Positions 47,627 to 58,811 are shown, counted from the stretch's first letter. The stretch: 64,000 bases of DNA from Chelativorans alearensis (GCF_010993735.1 NZ_WQNI01000002.1:310001-374000), one strand, 5' to 3'. Numbers and translations: made by a program. Notes: a model not told the origin generated them from the sequence alone.

Positions 47627-49564
47627 ATGAATCCGAATTACAGAAACTTTGCGCTGTGGGCGATCATCGCCGTTCTGCTCATCGCGCTGTTCAACCTCTT
47701 CCAGGCGCCCCAGCAGCGGGGGGCGACGCGCGACATCGCCTATTCGGAGTTCCTCCAGGAATTGTCGAACGGCCGCGTTGAGAGCGTAACGATCACCGGG
47801 GACCGCATCACCGGCACCTACACGGACAACCAGACGCCTTTCCAGACCTATTCGCCGGGAGATGCGAGCCTCGTGCAGCGGCTGGAAGACCGTGGCGTGA
47901 CCATCAATGCACGGCCGGAATCGGACGGCTCCAACTCAATACTGGGCTACTTCATCTCCTGGCTGCCGATGATCCTCATCCTGGCCGTGTGGATATTCTT
48001 CATGCGGCAGATGCAATCTGGCTCCGGCCGCGCCATGGGCTTCGGTAAGTCGAAGGCGAAGCTTCTGACCGAGGCACATGGCCGCGTCACCTTCCAGGAT
48101 GTGGCGGGTGTCGATGAGGCCAAGGAAGACCTTGAGGAGATCGTCGAATTCCTGCGCGACCCGCAGAAGTTCCAGCGGCTCGGCGGCAAGATCCCGCGCG
48201 GCGTGCTGCTCGTCGGTCCTCCGGGAACGGGTAAGACGCTGCTCGCCCGCTCCGTCGCGGGTGAGGCGAATGTGCCCTTCTTCACCATTTCGGGCTCCGA
48301 CTTCGTCGAGATGTTCGTCGGTGTCGGCGCTTCCCGCGTGCGCGACATGTTCGAGCAGGCCAAGAAGAACGCGCCCTGCATCATCTTCATCGACGAGATC
48401 GACGCGGTCGGCCGCCATCGTGGCGCTGGCCTCGGCGGCGGCAATGACGAGCGCGAGCAGACGCTGAACCAGCTGCTGGTCGAGATGGACGGCTTCGAGG
48501 CCAACGAAGGCATCATCCTGATCGCCGCCACCAACCGGCCCGACGTGCTCGATCCGGCGCTCCTGCGCCCCGGTCGGTTCGACCGGCAGGTCGTGGTTCC
48601 GAATCCGGACATCGCCGGCCGCGAGAAGATCCTCAAGGTCCACGTGCGCAACGTGCCTCTCGCGCCCAACGTCGACCTCAAGGTGGTGGCGCGCGGCACG
48701 CCGGGCTTCTCCGGCGCCGATCTCGCCAACCTGGTCAACGAGGCCGCTCTGATGGCGGCGCGCCGCAACAAGCGCCTCGTCACCATGGCCGAGTTCGAGG
48801 ACGCCAAGGACAAGGTGATGATGGGCGCGGAGCGGCGCTCGCACGCCATGACCCAGGAGGAGAAGGAGCTGACCGCTTTCCACGAAGCGGGGCACGCAGT
48901 GGTGGCGCTCAACACGCCATCCTCCGACCCGGTGCACAAGGCGACCATCATTCCGCGTGGGCGGGCGCTCGGCATGGTCATGCAGTTGCCCGAGGGCGAC
49001 CGCTACTCCATGAGCTATAAGTGGATGATCTCGCGGCTCGCCACCATGATGGGCGGGCGCGTGGCCGAGGAGATCAAGTTCGGCAAGGAGAACATCACCT
49101 CGGGTGCGGCCTCCGACATCGAGCAGGCGACCAAGCTCGCGCGCGCCATGGTCACGCAGTGGGGCTTTTCCGACAAGCTTGGCCAGGTCGCCTATGGCGA
49201 GAACCAGGAGGAGGTGTTCCTGGGCCACTCGGTCGCGCGCCAGCAGAATATGTCGCAGGAGACGCAGCAGAAGATCGACCAGGAGGTTCGCCGGCTCATC
49301 GACGAGGCCTATGACACAGCGCGCGAGATCCTGACCAAGAAGAAGAAGGAATGGATCGCTGTTGCCGAGGGGCTGCTCGAATACGAGACGCTGTCGGGCG
49401 ACGAAATCCGTGCCATCCTCCGCGGCGAGAAGCCCGCGCGCGACCTCGGCGACGATACACCGCCGTCGCGCGGCTCCACCGTGCCCAAGGCGGGCGCGCG
49501 CAAGGAGAACAAGAAGGGCGGCGAAGAGCCCGACGCTGGGATGGAGCCACAGCCGCAAGGGTAG
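47627..49564 (+). CDS. ftsH: ATP-dependent zinc metalloprotease FtsH
   Basis: Membrane-anchored AAA+ protease for quality control and for degrading sigma32 and LpxC in model bacteria. It is 645 aa. Two helices (about 8-25 and 106-127) flank a periplasmic domain. Walker A GPPGTGKT starts at residue 197, Walker [12 protein letters not shown] follows, then the SRH. The zinc motif HEAGH has His419, Glu420 and His423. The C-terminal tail is charged. AGGA precedes ATG 47627. Preceded by tilS and followed by a strong terminator. Confidence 0.98.
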   Translation: MNPNYRNFALWAIIAVLLIALFNLFQAPQQRGATRDIAYSEFLQELSNGRVESVTITGDRITGTYTDNQTPFQTYSPGDASLVQRLEDRGVTINARPESDGSNSILGYFISWLPMILILAVWIFFMRQMQSGSGRAMGFGKSKAKLLTEAHGRVTFQDVAGVDEAKEDLEEIVEFLRDPQKFQRLGGKIPRGVLLVGPPGTGKTLLARSVAGEANVPFFTISGSDFVEMFVGVGASRVRDMFEQAKKNAPCIIFIDEIDAVGRHRGAGLGGGNDEREQTLNQLLVEMDGFEANEGIILIAATNRPDVLDPALLRPGRFDRQVVVPNPDIAGREKILKVHVRNVPLAPNVDLKVVARGTPGFSGADLANLVNEAALMAARRNKRLVTMAEFEDAKDKVMMGAERRSHAMTQEEKELTAFHEAGHAVVALNTPSSDPVHKATIIPRGRALGMVMQLPEGDRYSMSYKWMISRLATMMGGRVAEEIKFGKENITSGAASDIEQATKLARAMVTQWGFSDKLGQVAYGENQEEVFLGHSVARQQNMSQETQQKIDQEVRRLIDEAYDTAREILTKKKKEWIAVAEGLLEYETLSGDEIRAILRGEKPARDLGDDTPPSRGSTVPKAGARKENKKGGEEPDAGMEPQPQG

Positions 49565-49585
49565 GACCCCTCGCAAAGGACAGAC

Positions 49586-49620
49586 ACAAAACTGCGGGGC
49601 CTGGCGCCCCGCAGTTTTGT
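49586..49620 (+). terminator. Rho-independent terminator after ftsH
   Basis: A perfect 15 bp inverted repeat, ACAAAACTGCGGGGC (49586-49600) and its complement (49606-49620), with a 5 nt loop and T-rich 3' arm. Confidence 0.93.
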
Positions 49621-49812
49621 TACCGCGCCCTCTCTCCCCCGTATCAAGCTTGTTTACATACCGTTAATCATAGTGGGCAAGCGCCTGTTCATATAGATCG
49701 ATTACGATTTCTGACATAAAGTGATGCGCATAAGCACCCAAACCTGTGGCAAATGAAGATGGGGACCGCAGTTTTGCGACAAACTTCCAAATCGGTGCGG
49801 GCAAAAAAAGAT

Positions 49813-51165
49813 ATGACGAAGAGATATTTCGGGACCGACGGCATCCGCGGTCGGGCCAATCGATTTCCCATGACCGCCGAGGTGGCCATGAAGGTGGGTA
49901 TGGCCGCCGGCCTTACCTTCCAGAACGGCAACCATCGCCATCGCGTGGTGCTCGGTAAGGACACACGCCTTTCGGGCTATATGATCGAGAACGCGCTCGT
50001 CTCCGGCTTCTGCGCGGCGGGCATGGACGTGTTCCTTCTGGGGCCGATCCCGACGCCGGCGGTGGCCATGCTTGTGCGCTCGCTGCGCGCCGATATCGGC
50101 GTCATGATCTCGGCCTCGCACAATCCGTTCGAGGACAACGGCATCAAGCTGTTCGGGCCCGACGGCTACAAGCTTTCCGACAAGATCGAAGGCCACATCG
50201 AGGCGATGCTCGACAAGGACATCGAGCTGGCGCTGGCCGATGCCGAGATGCTCGGCCGGGCCAAGCGTGTCGACGGCGTGCATGATCGCTATATCGAGTT
50301 CGCCAAGCGCACGCTGCCGCGGGCGATGTCGCTTTCGGGCCTCAGGATCGTCGTCGACTGTGCCAACGGTGCGGCCTACAAGGTGGCGCCCGCCGCCCTC
50401 TGGGAACTGGGGGCGGAGGTGGTGTCCATCCACGTCGACCCGGACGGCCTCAACATCAACCGAGATTGCGGCTCTACCAGCCCCTTGAGCCTTGCCAAGA
50501 AGGTGCACGAGGTGCGTGCCGACATCGGCATCGCACTCGACGGCGATGCCGACCGGGTGGTGATCGTCGACGAGAACGGCACTGTGGTCGACGGTGACCA
50601 GATCATGGCGTTGATCGCGCAGTCCTGGCATGAGAGCGAGCGGCTGGCCGGCGGCGGCATCGCCGCCACGGTGATGTCCAATCTCGGCCTGGAGCGCTTT
50701 TTAAAGGGCCGTGGGCTCGATCTGCACCGCACCAAGGTGGGTGACCGCTACGTGGTGGAGCACATGCGTGCCAATGGGCTCAACGTGGGCGGCGAACAAT
50801 CCGGCCACGTCATCCTTTCCGACTTCGCCACCTCGGGCGACGGGCTGGTCACCGCGCTGCAGGTTTTGGCCTGCATCAAGCGCGAGAACCGGCCGGCCAG
50901 CGAGGTGTGCCGCAAGTTCGAGCCGGTGCCGCAGGTCTTGAAGAATGTGCGCATCAGCGGCGGCAAGCCGCTTGAACGGGCGCCCGTCAAGGCTGTGATC
51001 GCCGAGGCGCAGTCACGGCTCGGCGAGAGCGGCCGCCTCGTCATCCGCCCCTCCGGCACCGAACCGCTCATCCGCGTGATGGCCGAGGGCGACGACCCGG
51101 ACCTGGTCCACGCCGTGGTCGACGATATCATCGATGCCATCGGCGATGCTCGGACGGCGGCCTAG
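49813..51165 (+). CDS. glmM: Phosphoglucosamine mutase
   Basis: Converts glucosamine-6-P to glucosamine-1-P for UDP-GlcNAc. It is 450 aa. The phosphoserine is Ser102 in [13 protein letters not shown], the metal loop is DGDADR, the sugar loop GGEQSGH and the phosphate loop [15 protein letters not shown] 49813 ([10 protein letters not shown]) is the family start; an in-frame ATG at 49753 is rejected. Upstream it has a near-CtrA site (TTTA-N7-TTAA, 49653-49667) and the ATTACGATTTCTGACA motif also seen before tolQ. Confidence 0.97.
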   Translation: MTKRYFGTDGIRGRANRFPMTAEVAMKVGMAAGLTFQNGNHRHRVVLGKDTRLSGYMIENALVSGFCAAGMDVFLLGPIPTPAVAMLVRSLRADIGVMISASHNPFEDNGIKLFGPDGYKLSDKIEGHIEAMLDKDIELALADAEMLGRAKRVDGVHDRYIEFAKRTLPRAMSLSGLRIVVDCANGAAYKVAPAALWELGAEVVSIHVDPDGLNINRDCGSTSPLSLAKKVHEVRADIGIALDGDADRVVIVDENGTVVDGDQIMALIAQSWHESERLAGGGIAATVMSNLGLERFLKGRGLDLHRTKVGDRYVVEHMRANGLNVGGEQSGHVILSDFATSGDGLVTALQVLACIKRENRPASEVCRKFEPVPQVLKNVRISGGKPLERAPVKAVIAEAQSRLGESGRLVIRPSGTEPLIRVMAEGDDPDLVHAVVDDIIDAIGDARTAA

Positions 51166-51268
51166 ATTTATCGATCTTCGGCCTGCCGGAGCAACAGCCG
51201 GCTTAAGTCTCAGAGGGCTCACCCAGAGCAAGCATAACGCGATCGCCGCAGGAAACTGCGCGTTAGGG

Positions 51269-51283
51269 TTAAGTGCGGCTTAA
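51269..51283. promoter_or_regulatory. CtrA-type box TTAA-N7-TTAA (first OMP gene)
   Basis: TTAA (51269-51272), GTGCGGC, TTAA (51280-51283): exact spacing, about 75-85 bp before the first beta-barrel gene. Confidence 0.58.
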
Positions 51284-51357
51284 CTTTTTTGCTTCAATCT
51301 TCGCCATGACTCAACCAAGCGGGGCGCCAAACCGTGTAGCCGTCGCATTTCTTGGGG

Positions 51358-52221
51358 ATGGGGAAGATGCTGAAGACGATGAAGCCGGCTGTCGCGGCTG
51401 CCGCGTTTGCCTTTGCCACCGGCGCCTACGCAGCCGACATCTATGAACCGCCGGTGGTGGAGACGCCGCCGCCGCAGTTCGTTGAAAAGCAGGTGGCCGC
51501 GGGCGGCTGGTATCTGCGTGGGGATATCAACTATCATTGGTCGGAGTTGCGCGACGCCGAATTCATCACTTACGGGCCGCCGCCCGGCACGAACGGTTTC
51601 ACCAGCGACGACCTCGACGGTGCCATGTCGCTGGGTGCCGGCGTCGGCTATCAGATAACGCCTTATCTGCGCACCGACTTCACGGCGGACTACTGGTTCG
51701 AGTCGGACTTCCGCGGCTCGACGAGCGGTACCTGCCTCGACGGGGATCCCTGCACCTCATCGGACTCCAGTTCCTACGAGGCGCTTCTCCTGATGGCCAA
51801 TGCCTATGTGGACCTCGGCACCTATCACGGTGTGACGCCCTATGTCGGCGCGGGCATCGGTGGCGCCTATGTGAAATGGGACGACCTGACGAACATCACC
51901 GAGGATGGCGAATTCGTGCACAAGGGGGGCAAAGACTGGCGCTTTGCATGGTCGCTGATGGCGGGTGCTTCATACTGCCTAACCGAGAACCTGCAGCTTG
52001 ACGCCGGATACCGTTTCACCCGCATCGAGGGCGGTCGCATGTTCGAGGAGTTCTCGCCCGGCGGCGTCAGCATCGGTGCTGGCCCAGGCTTCGACGACGG
52101 CTTCAACGTGCACGAGGCGCGCGCCGGCCTGCGCTATTCTTTCGGCGGCAACACGAACTGCGCCGTGCCGCAGATGGTGGCCTACGACCCGCCGCCCTAC
52201 GAGCCGCCAGTCTACAAGTAA
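51358..52221 (+). CDS. Outer-membrane beta-barrel protein (Omp25/31-like)
   Basis: Small porin-like barrel of about 287 aa. A signal peptide (KPAVAAAAFAFATGAYAAD, cleavage after AYA) is followed by a Pro-rich linker, alternating strands (GGWYLRGDINYHW, GAGVGYQITPYLRTDFTADYWF, ANAYVDLGTYHGVTPYVGAGIGGAYV) and a C-terminal barrel motif (HEARAGLRYSFGG) before a Pro/Tyr tail. ATG 51358 and ATG 51367 are both possible; GGGG lies close to each. It is paralogous to the next gene. A terminator follows. Confidence 0.85.
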   Translation: MGKMLKTMKPAVAAAAFAFATGAYAADIYEPPVVETPPPQFVEKQVAAGGWYLRGDINYHWSELRDAEFITYGPPPGTNGFTSDDLDGAMSLGAGVGYQITPYLRTDFTADYWFESDFRGSTSGTCLDGDPCTSSDSSSYEALLLMANAYVDLGTYHGVTPYVGAGIGGAYVKWDDLTNITEDGEFVHKGGKDWRFAWSLMAGASYCLTENLQLDAGYRFTRIEGGRMFEEFSPGGVSIGAGPGFDDGFNVHEARAGLRYSFGGNTNCAVPQMVAYDPPPYEPPVYK

Positions 52222-52244
52222 TACGTCTTCCACCGCTCTTGTCG

Positions 52245-52276
52245 GCCGCCCGGCTTTCCGCCGGGCGGCATTTTTT
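52245..52276 (+). terminator. Rho-independent terminator after the first OMP gene
   Basis: A 9 bp stem GCCGCCCGG (52245-52253), 7 nt loop, complement 52261-52269, then a T6 run. Confidence 0.93.
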
Positions 52277-52293
52277 GTGTCGCTCGCACTATC

Positions 52294-52339
52294 GCATCGG
52301 CCCCGAAAATCGGAACCGATTTTCGAAAAGACACGATGC
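52294..52339. repeat. Nested palindromic intergenic repeat
   Basis: The inner arms CGAAAATCGG (52304-52313) and CCGATTTTCG (52316-52325) are perfect; the outer arms are GCATCG (52294-52299) and CGATGC (52334-52339). The core resembles an intergenic element I associate with many Rhizobiales genomes (GATTTTCG near CACGATGC). It lies between the OMP terminator and the second CtrA box. Confidence 0.6.
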
Positions 52340-52383
52340 ATGGAATTGGAGCGTCCGCTCTTCCCGTTCACCCGCTGTTATCC

Positions 52384-52400
52384 TTAACCATGGCTTAACC
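52384..52400. promoter_or_regulatory. CtrA-type box TTAACC-N5-TTAACC (second OMP gene)
   Basis: TTAACC (52384-52389), ATGGC, TTAACC (52395-52400): two full half-sites with exact 9-mer spacing. A reverse GGTTAA follows at 52406-52411. It is 77 bp before the second beta-barrel gene. Confidence 0.65.
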
Positions 52401-52476
52401 GAAATGGTTAACACTGCTTCTCGACTGGCGGCGGGGGCGAGTAAATGCTCCGGCGCACTTCGGGGAGCAGGTCACT

Positions 52477-53178
52477 ATGTATAGGTTTTCCAGTAGTCTG
52501 ATTCTGGTCGTCACGGGTGCCGCGCTGGCACCGGCGACGTCCGCCGGTGCGGCCGATTACGACCCACCCATCGTCATCGAGGAAGCGCCGCAATACGTGC
52601 CGGTGGAGTTCGGCTCGGGGTGGTACTTGCGCGGCGACGTTACCTACAGCGCCAACGATTCGGTCTATGACTTCAGCCTCTTCGGCGAGGAGGCGGACAA
52701 CAATCGTTTTGGAGGCAGCATCGGCGTCGGCTATCACTTCACCGACATGCTGCGGGCGGACGTCAATCTCGCCTATATCGGGGACGACAGCTTCGACTAT
52801 GACGACGGGGTCAATTTCGTGTCGGGTGAGAACCGGGTCCTGGGCGCGATCGTCAACGGCTACGTCGACCTCGGCACCTTTGTCGGCATCACCCCTTATG
52901 TCGGTGCCGGCGCTGGTCTCGTCTTTTCCAAGCACGATCTGGAGGTCGATTCACCGCTGCTGAATACTCCTCCCTCTCCACCGGATCGGCAATACGAGTT
53001 CGCCTATACCCTCAACGCGGGCGTCAACTACCAGGTGACGAAAAACATGTCGCTGGATGTGGGGTATCAGTATCTGAACTCGCCGAGCCTTGAATATCTC
53101 GACGTGTCCTCCAATACCATCGAGGACGGCGTGGACTATCACCAAGTCAAGGTCGGACTGCGCTACGATCTCTGGTAA
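52477..53178 (+). CDS. Outer-membrane beta-barrel protein, paralog of the preceding OMP
   Basis: A 233 aa barrel protein with a signal peptide (residues 1-25, ending AGAAD). Strand pattern and phrases match the upstream gene: GSGWYLRGDVTYS, GVGYHFTDMLRADVNLAYIG, VNGYVDLGTFVGITPYVGAGAGLVFS and the final VKVGLRYDLW, whose C-terminal aromatic residue is the Bam recognition end. It is probably a tandem duplication of the Omp25/31-like type. It starts at ATG 52477. Confidence 0.87.
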   Translation: MYRFSSSLILVVTGAALAPATSAGAADYDPPIVIEEAPQYVPVEFGSGWYLRGDVTYSANDSVYDFSLFGEEADNNRFGGSIGVGYHFTDMLRADVNLAYIGDDSFDYDDGVNFVSGENRVLGAIVNGYVDLGTFVGITPYVGAGAGLVFSKHDLEVDSPLLNTPPSPPDRQYEFAYTLNAGVNYQVTKNMSLDVGYQYLNSPSLEYLDVSSNTIEDGVDYHQVKVGLRYDLW

Positions 53179-53206
53179 GCCCGGCAACGGCCCAAAGTTT
53201 CCGCGG

Positions 53207-53228
53207 TGGCGGGCCCGACGGCCCGCCA
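53207..53228 (+). terminator. GC-rich hairpin after the second OMP gene
   Basis: Perfect 9 bp arms TGGCGGGCC (53207-53215) and GGCCCGCCA (53220-53228) with a CGAC loop, but no T run; a probable transcript end or 3' stabiliser. Confidence 0.6.
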
Positions 53229-53284
53229 TGCGCTGTTCTGTCTCGGGAAGAACATGCTTGACGCGGCGGCCCTGACAGCATAAC

Positions 53285-53343
53285 CCCCTCCGTGGGCCAC
53301 CCCTCCCCACCGAGGGGCGAGCTATCTGGAAGGGTAGAATATC
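53285..53343 (+). promoter_or_regulatory. serC 5' leader hairpin (serC RNA motif candidate)
   Basis: A hairpin with arms CCCCTC..TGGG (53285-53296) and CCCA..GAGGGG (53306-53317), then GGAAGGG nine bases before the serC ATG. A conserved serC leader RNA is known from alphaproteobacteria; this position and structure fit, though I cannot score it against the model. Confidence 0.5.
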
Positions 53344-54516
53344 ATGAGCACATTCCCCAAGCCGGGCATCCGTCCGGCCAATCCCAATTTCTCGTCAGGA
53401 CCTTGCGCAAAGCGCCCCGGCTGGACGCCCGAGGCGTTGAAGGATGCCGCGCTCGGACGCTCCCACCGTGCCAAGATCGGCAAGGAAAAGCTGGGGCGGG
53501 CCATCGAGCTTACGCGTGAAGTTCTCAAAGTTCCCGCAGACTACCGCATCGGCATCGTGCCGGCGTCGGACACCGGCGCCGTCGAGATGGCGCTTTGGTC
53601 GCTCCTGGGCGAACGCGGCGTCGACATGGTTGCCTGGGAATCCTTCGGCTCCGGCTGGGTGACGGATGTCGTCAAGCAGCTCAAGCTCGGCGACGTGCGC
53701 CGCATCGAGGCGGACTACGGCGACCTGCCTGATCTGGCACAGATCGATTTCGGCCGCGACGTGGTCTTCACCTGGAACGGCACGACCTCCGGCGTGTGTG
53801 TGCCGAACGGCGACTTCATCCCTGCCGACCGCAAGGGATTGACCATTTGCGATGCCACGTCCGCTGCTTTCGCGCAGCGGCTCGATTTTTCGAAGCTCGA
53901 TGTCGTCACCTTCTCCTGGCAGAAAGTGCTGGGCGGCGAGGCGGCGCACGGCATCCTTATCCTCAGCCCCCGCGCGGTCGAGCGGCTGGAAAATTATACT
54001 CCCGCCTGGCCATTGCCGAAGATATTCCGCCTCACCAAGGGCGGCAAGCTGATCGAGGGCGTCTTCAAGGGCGAAACCATCAACACGCCCTCCATGCTGT
54101 GCGTGGAAGACTATCTCGACGCGCTTTCCTGGGCGCAGTCGGTGGGCGGGCTCGACGCGCTGATTGCCCGTGCCGATGCCAACTTCGCCGTCATCGACCG
54201 GTTCGTCGAAAAGAGCGATTGGCTCGCGCATCTGGCGCGGGATCCGGCCACGCGCTCCAACACCTCCGTGTGCCTGTCGATCGTCGACGAGACGGTGGCG
54301 CGGCTCGATGCCGACGCCAGGGCGGCCTTCGCCAAGGGCATGGTATCCCGGCTCGACAAGGAGGGCGTGGCCTACGACATCGGCCACTATCGCGACGCGC
54401 CTCCGGGCCTCAGGATCTGGGCCGGCGCGACCGTCGAGACCTCCGATCTCGAAGCGCTGATGCCTTGGCTCGACTGGGCATTCCAGGAGCAGAAGGCGGC
54501 GCTGCAGAGCGCCTGA
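53344..54516 (+). CDS. serC: Phosphoserine aminotransferase
   Basis: PLP enzyme making phosphoserine from 3-phosphohydroxypyruvate. It is 390 aa, the longer alphaproteobacterial type. [17 protein letters not shown] opens it; the Schiff-base lysine is Lys194 in [21 protein letters not shown] and the C-terminal [10 protein letters not shown] follow. serA, the preceding enzyme in the pathway, is 66 bp downstream. Confidence 0.97.
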   Translation: MSTFPKPGIRPANPNFSSGPCAKRPGWTPEALKDAALGRSHRAKIGKEKLGRAIELTREVLKVPADYRIGIVPASDTGAVEMALWSLLGERGVDMVAWESFGSGWVTDVVKQLKLGDVRRIEADYGDLPDLAQIDFGRDVVFTWNGTTSGVCVPNGDFIPADRKGLTICDATSAAFAQRLDFSKLDVVTFSWQKVLGGEAAHGILILSPRAVERLENYTPAWPLPKIFRLTKGGKLIEGVFKGETINTPSMLCVEDYLDALSWAQSVGGLDALIARADANFAVIDRFVEKSDWLAHLARDPATRSNTSVCLSIVDETVARLDADARAAFAKGMVSRLDKEGVAYDIGHYRDAPPGLRIWAGATVETSDLEALMPWLDWAFQEQKAALQSA

Positions 54517-54582
54517 AACCGTCCGGCGCCGGCGCCGGCGCTGATCCTTCCCATCGCATTCGCTTAATTAGGAGCCCCTGAA

Positions 54583-56181
54583 ATGGCACCTCGCGTTCTC
54601 GTTTCCGACAAGCTTTCGCCCACGGCCGTCGACATCTTCAGGCAGCACGGCATTGAGGTCGATTACCAGCCGGATCTCGGCAAGGACAAGGAAAAGCTTC
54701 TCTCCGTCATCGATCAGTACGATGGCCTGGCCATCCGCTCGGCCACCAAAGTGACGGAGAAGCTGATCAATGCCGCGGCCAACCTGAAGGTTGTGGGCCG
54801 CGCCGGCATCGGCGTCGACAACGTCGATATCCCCGCCGCCTCGCGCCGCGGCATCATCGTCATGAACACACCCTTCGGCAACTCCATCACCACGGCGGAG
54901 CACGCGATTGCCATGCTCTTCGCGGTGGCGCGGCAGATCCCCGAAGCCAACGCCTCCACCCATGAAGGCAAGTGGGAGAAGAACCGCTTCATGGGTGTCG
55001 AGATCACCGGCAAGACGCTGGGCGTGATCGGCTGCGGCAACATCGGTTCGGTGGTGGCTATGCGCGCCATCGGGCTGAAGATGCATGTTGTGGCGTTCGA
55101 CCCGTTCCTCTCTACTCAGCGGGCGGAGGAGCTGGGCGTGGAGAAGGTGGAGCTGGACGAGCTGTTTGCCCGCGCCGACTTCATCACGCTGCACACGCCG
55201 CTGACCGACAAGACACGGGGCATCATCAGCGCCGCGGCGATCGCCAAGATGAAGGACGGGGTGCGCATCATCAATTGCGCGCGCGGCGGCCTGATCGTCG
55301 AGGCCGATCTGGTCGCGGCACTGAAATCCGGCAAGGTGGCGGGCGCCGGCGTCGACGTGTTCGAGAACGAGCCGGCCACGGAAAACCCGCTGTTCAACCT
55401 GCCTAACGTGGTGTGCACGCCGCATCTCGGCGCCTCGACCAGCGAGGCGCAGGAGAATGTCGCCCTGCAGGTGGCCGAGCAGATGTCGGACTACCTCATA
55501 AAGGGCGCTGTCGCCAATGCCATCAACATGCCCTCGATCAGCGCCGAGGAGGCGCCGCGGTTAAAGCCCTTCATCAAGCTGGCGGAGGTGATGGGCGCAT
55601 TCGTCGGCCAGGTGACGGAGGAGGCGATCCGCGAGGTGGAGGTCGTCTTCGACGGCTCCACCGCCGCCATGAACACGCGCGCCCTCATCAGCGCCGCACT
55701 GGCGGGCCTCATCCGGCCTCAGGTCTCCGACGTCAACATGGTCTCGGCGCCCGTCATGGCGAAGGAGCGCGGCGTCATCCTGTCGGAGGTCAAGCGCGAC
55801 AAGTCGGGCGTCTTCGACGGCTACATCAAGCTGACGGTCAAGACATCGGCCAAGACGCGTTCGATCGCCGGCACGGTCTTCTCCGATGGCAAGCCGCGCT
55901 TCATCCAGATCAAGGGCATCAATCTCGATGCCGAGGTGGGCGAGCACATGCTTTACACCACCAATTACGACACGCCCGGCATCATCGGCCTGCTCGGCAC
56001 CATCTGTGCCAAGCACGGGGTGAACATCGCCAACTTCCAGCTCGGCCGCAATCGGCCAGGGGGCGACGCGATCGCGCTCTTGTATCTCGACGCGCCGTTC
56101 CCGGAGAATGTGCTTCAGGAATTGCGGGCGAACGACTCCATTATCTCGGCCAAACCGTTGCATTTCGACGTGAGTGCGTAA
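54583..56181 (+). CDS. serA: D-3-phosphoglycerate dehydrogenase
   Basis: First enzyme of serine synthesis, 532 aa, of the long form with an intervening ASB domain and C-terminal ACT domain. The NAD motif is GVIGCGNIGSVVA (about residue 147); catalytic Arg/Glu/His lie in NCARGG, FENEP and CTPHLGAST. The ACT domain (about 455-530, TPGIIGLLGTICAKHGVNIANFQLGR) allows serine feedback in relatives. AGGAG lies just before ATG 54583. It is co-transcribed with serC. Confidence 0.97.
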   Translation: MAPRVLVSDKLSPTAVDIFRQHGIEVDYQPDLGKDKEKLLSVIDQYDGLAIRSATKVTEKLINAAANLKVVGRAGIGVDNVDIPAASRRGIIVMNTPFGNSITTAEHAIAMLFAVARQIPEANASTHEGKWEKNRFMGVEITGKTLGVIGCGNIGSVVAMRAIGLKMHVVAFDPFLSTQRAEELGVEKVELDELFARADFITLHTPLTDKTRGIISAAAIAKMKDGVRIINCARGGLIVEADLVAALKSGKVAGAGVDVFENEPATENPLFNLPNVVCTPHLGASTSEAQENVALQVAEQMSDYLIKGAVANAINMPSISAEEAPRLKPFIKLAEVMGAFVGQVTEEAIREVEVVFDGSTAAMNTRALISAALAGLIRPQVSDVNMVSAPVMAKERGVILSEVKRDKSGVFDGYIKLTVKTSAKTRSIAGTVFSDGKPRFIQIKGINLDAEVGEHMLYTTNYDTPGIIGLLGTICAKHGVNIANFQLGRNRPGGDAIALLYLDAPFPENVLQELRANDSIISAKPLHFDVSA

Positions 56182-56194
56182 GGCTGGTGCGTAA

Positions 56195-56223
56195 CGAAGG
56201 CGCGGTTCCATCCCGCGCCTTCG
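56195..56223. terminator. Hairpin between convergent serA and the DMT transporter
   Basis: An 11 bp stem CGAAGGCGCGG (56195-56205) with its complement (56213-56223) and a 7 nt loop; no T run on either strand. It sits exactly between converging stops. Confidence 0.65.
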
Positions 56224-56226
56224 AGG

Positions 56227-57153
56227 TCACGACCCGTCGACCGGAGCCCGCACGCGCGGCGGAGCGCCCATCGCTTTGCGGCCGCTATATTCGGCGAGCC
56301 CTATGCCGCAGAAGACGAGCGCTATCGCGAAGGCGTGGTATGGGTAAAAATCCTCTCCCAGGATGAGGATCGACAGCAGCGTGCCGAATATCGGCACGAG
56401 GTTGACGAACAGGCCGGCGCGGTTGCCGCCGATGAGTTCGTTGCCACGGATATAGAAGACCTGGGCGAGGACCGAGGGCATTGCCGCAGTGTAAAGCACG
56501 ATCATCCAGCCGCGCAGATCCGGCAGGATGAGGCTGCCGGCCGCGTATTCCCAGGTGAGGAAGGGGATTGAGCTCAACAGGGCCGACGTCGCAAGTACGG
56601 TGATCATGCTCAGCCAGTGGATGTCGGGCTTGAAGCGCAGGCATACGGTGTAGATGCCGTAGAACAGGACGGCGAGCAGCATCAGAAGATCGCCGATATT
56701 GATGTCGAGCTCGGCAAGCCGCGACAGGTCGCTGTGGCTCGCGGTCAGCGAAATGCCGACAAGGGAAAGCGCGAAGCCGACGAGCTGCAGTCTTGTCGCC
56801 CTCACCCGGAAGAGGCAGAAATTCAAAACGATGATGACCATCGGGATGGCCGCCTGCTCGATCGAGACATTGACCGCCGACGTGAAGGTGAGGGCGCTGT
56901 AGAAGGTGGCGTTGAAGCAGGTGAAGCCGAGCGTGCCGAGCATGACCAGAAGCGGCAGGTTGCTCCTGATCTGCGGCCAGTCGCGCCCGAGCGGCTTCCA
57001 GGCCAGCGGCAGGAGAATGGCAAGCGCCACGATCCAGCGCAGGAAGGTCAGGGCGAAAGGCGAGACGTGGCCGACCGCCAGCTTTCCCGCAACCGCATTG
57101 CCGCCCCAGAAGAGCGTCGTGAAGAGGAGGATGACGTAGGCCTTGTTGTGCAT
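56227..57153 (-). CDS. EamA/DMT family transporter
   Basis: Drug/metabolite-type permease of 308 aa with ten helices in two EamA repeats (about 5-135 and 150-290). LFTTLFWGGNAVAGKLAVG at the start and PVLA-like VLAQVFYIRGNELIGGNRAGLFVNLVPIFGTLLSILILGE in the second repeat are typical. The substrate is unknown. ATG 57153 with GGAAG upstream is used; the frame stays open far beyond it, opposite purA, which is not meaningful. Confidence 0.88.
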   Translation of the reverse strand: MHNKAYVILLFTTLFWGGNAVAGKLAVGHVSPFALTFLRWIVALAILLPLAWKPLGRDWPQIRSNLPLLVMLGTLGFTCFNATFYSALTFTSAVNVSIEQAAIPMVIIVLNFCLFRVRATRLQLVGFALSLVGISLTASHSDLSRLAELDINIGDLLMLLAVLFYGIYTVCLRFKPDIHWLSMITVLATSALLSSIPFLTWEYAAGSLILPDLRGWMIVLYTAAMPSVLAQVFYIRGNELIGGNRAGLFVNLVPIFGTLLSILILGEDFYPYHAFAIALVFCGIGLAEYSGRKAMGAPPRVRAPVDGS

Positions 57154-57360
57154 CGGGGTCTTCCGGGCGGGCTTCGAGGCGGTAGGAGGCAATAGCCGGT
57201 TCGATGCGCCTCGTAAATCGAACGCCACAAAGAAAACCGGCGGGAGGCGGGCGGCACGGCTGAAAGGGAGTCGCATCGCCAGACGCATGACGGTATAGAG
57301 CCTGTGGTTTTTCACGAGCAGCCGGGCGCTTCGCGCAAAACCGGCAAGAAGGGTGCACTG

Positions 57361-58659
<1,299 letters not shown>

Positions 58660-58811
58660 CTCGGAGCGGATGGCCTAACGCTTTGAATCTACGAGCTGAT
58701 CTTTTAGAAGGCGATTCCATTGTTTGAGGCCATGCTGTAGAGTCACCACAATTTCATGCATGTTGCGGGTGATACTCGGACAGTGAGAGGGTAGGAGCGG
58801 ACAGTTTAGGC

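Noticed and set aside
49653-49667. CtrA site before glmM
   Set aside because: TTTA-N7-TTAA has one mismatch in the core, so it is kept only as a weak possibility in the glmM entry.
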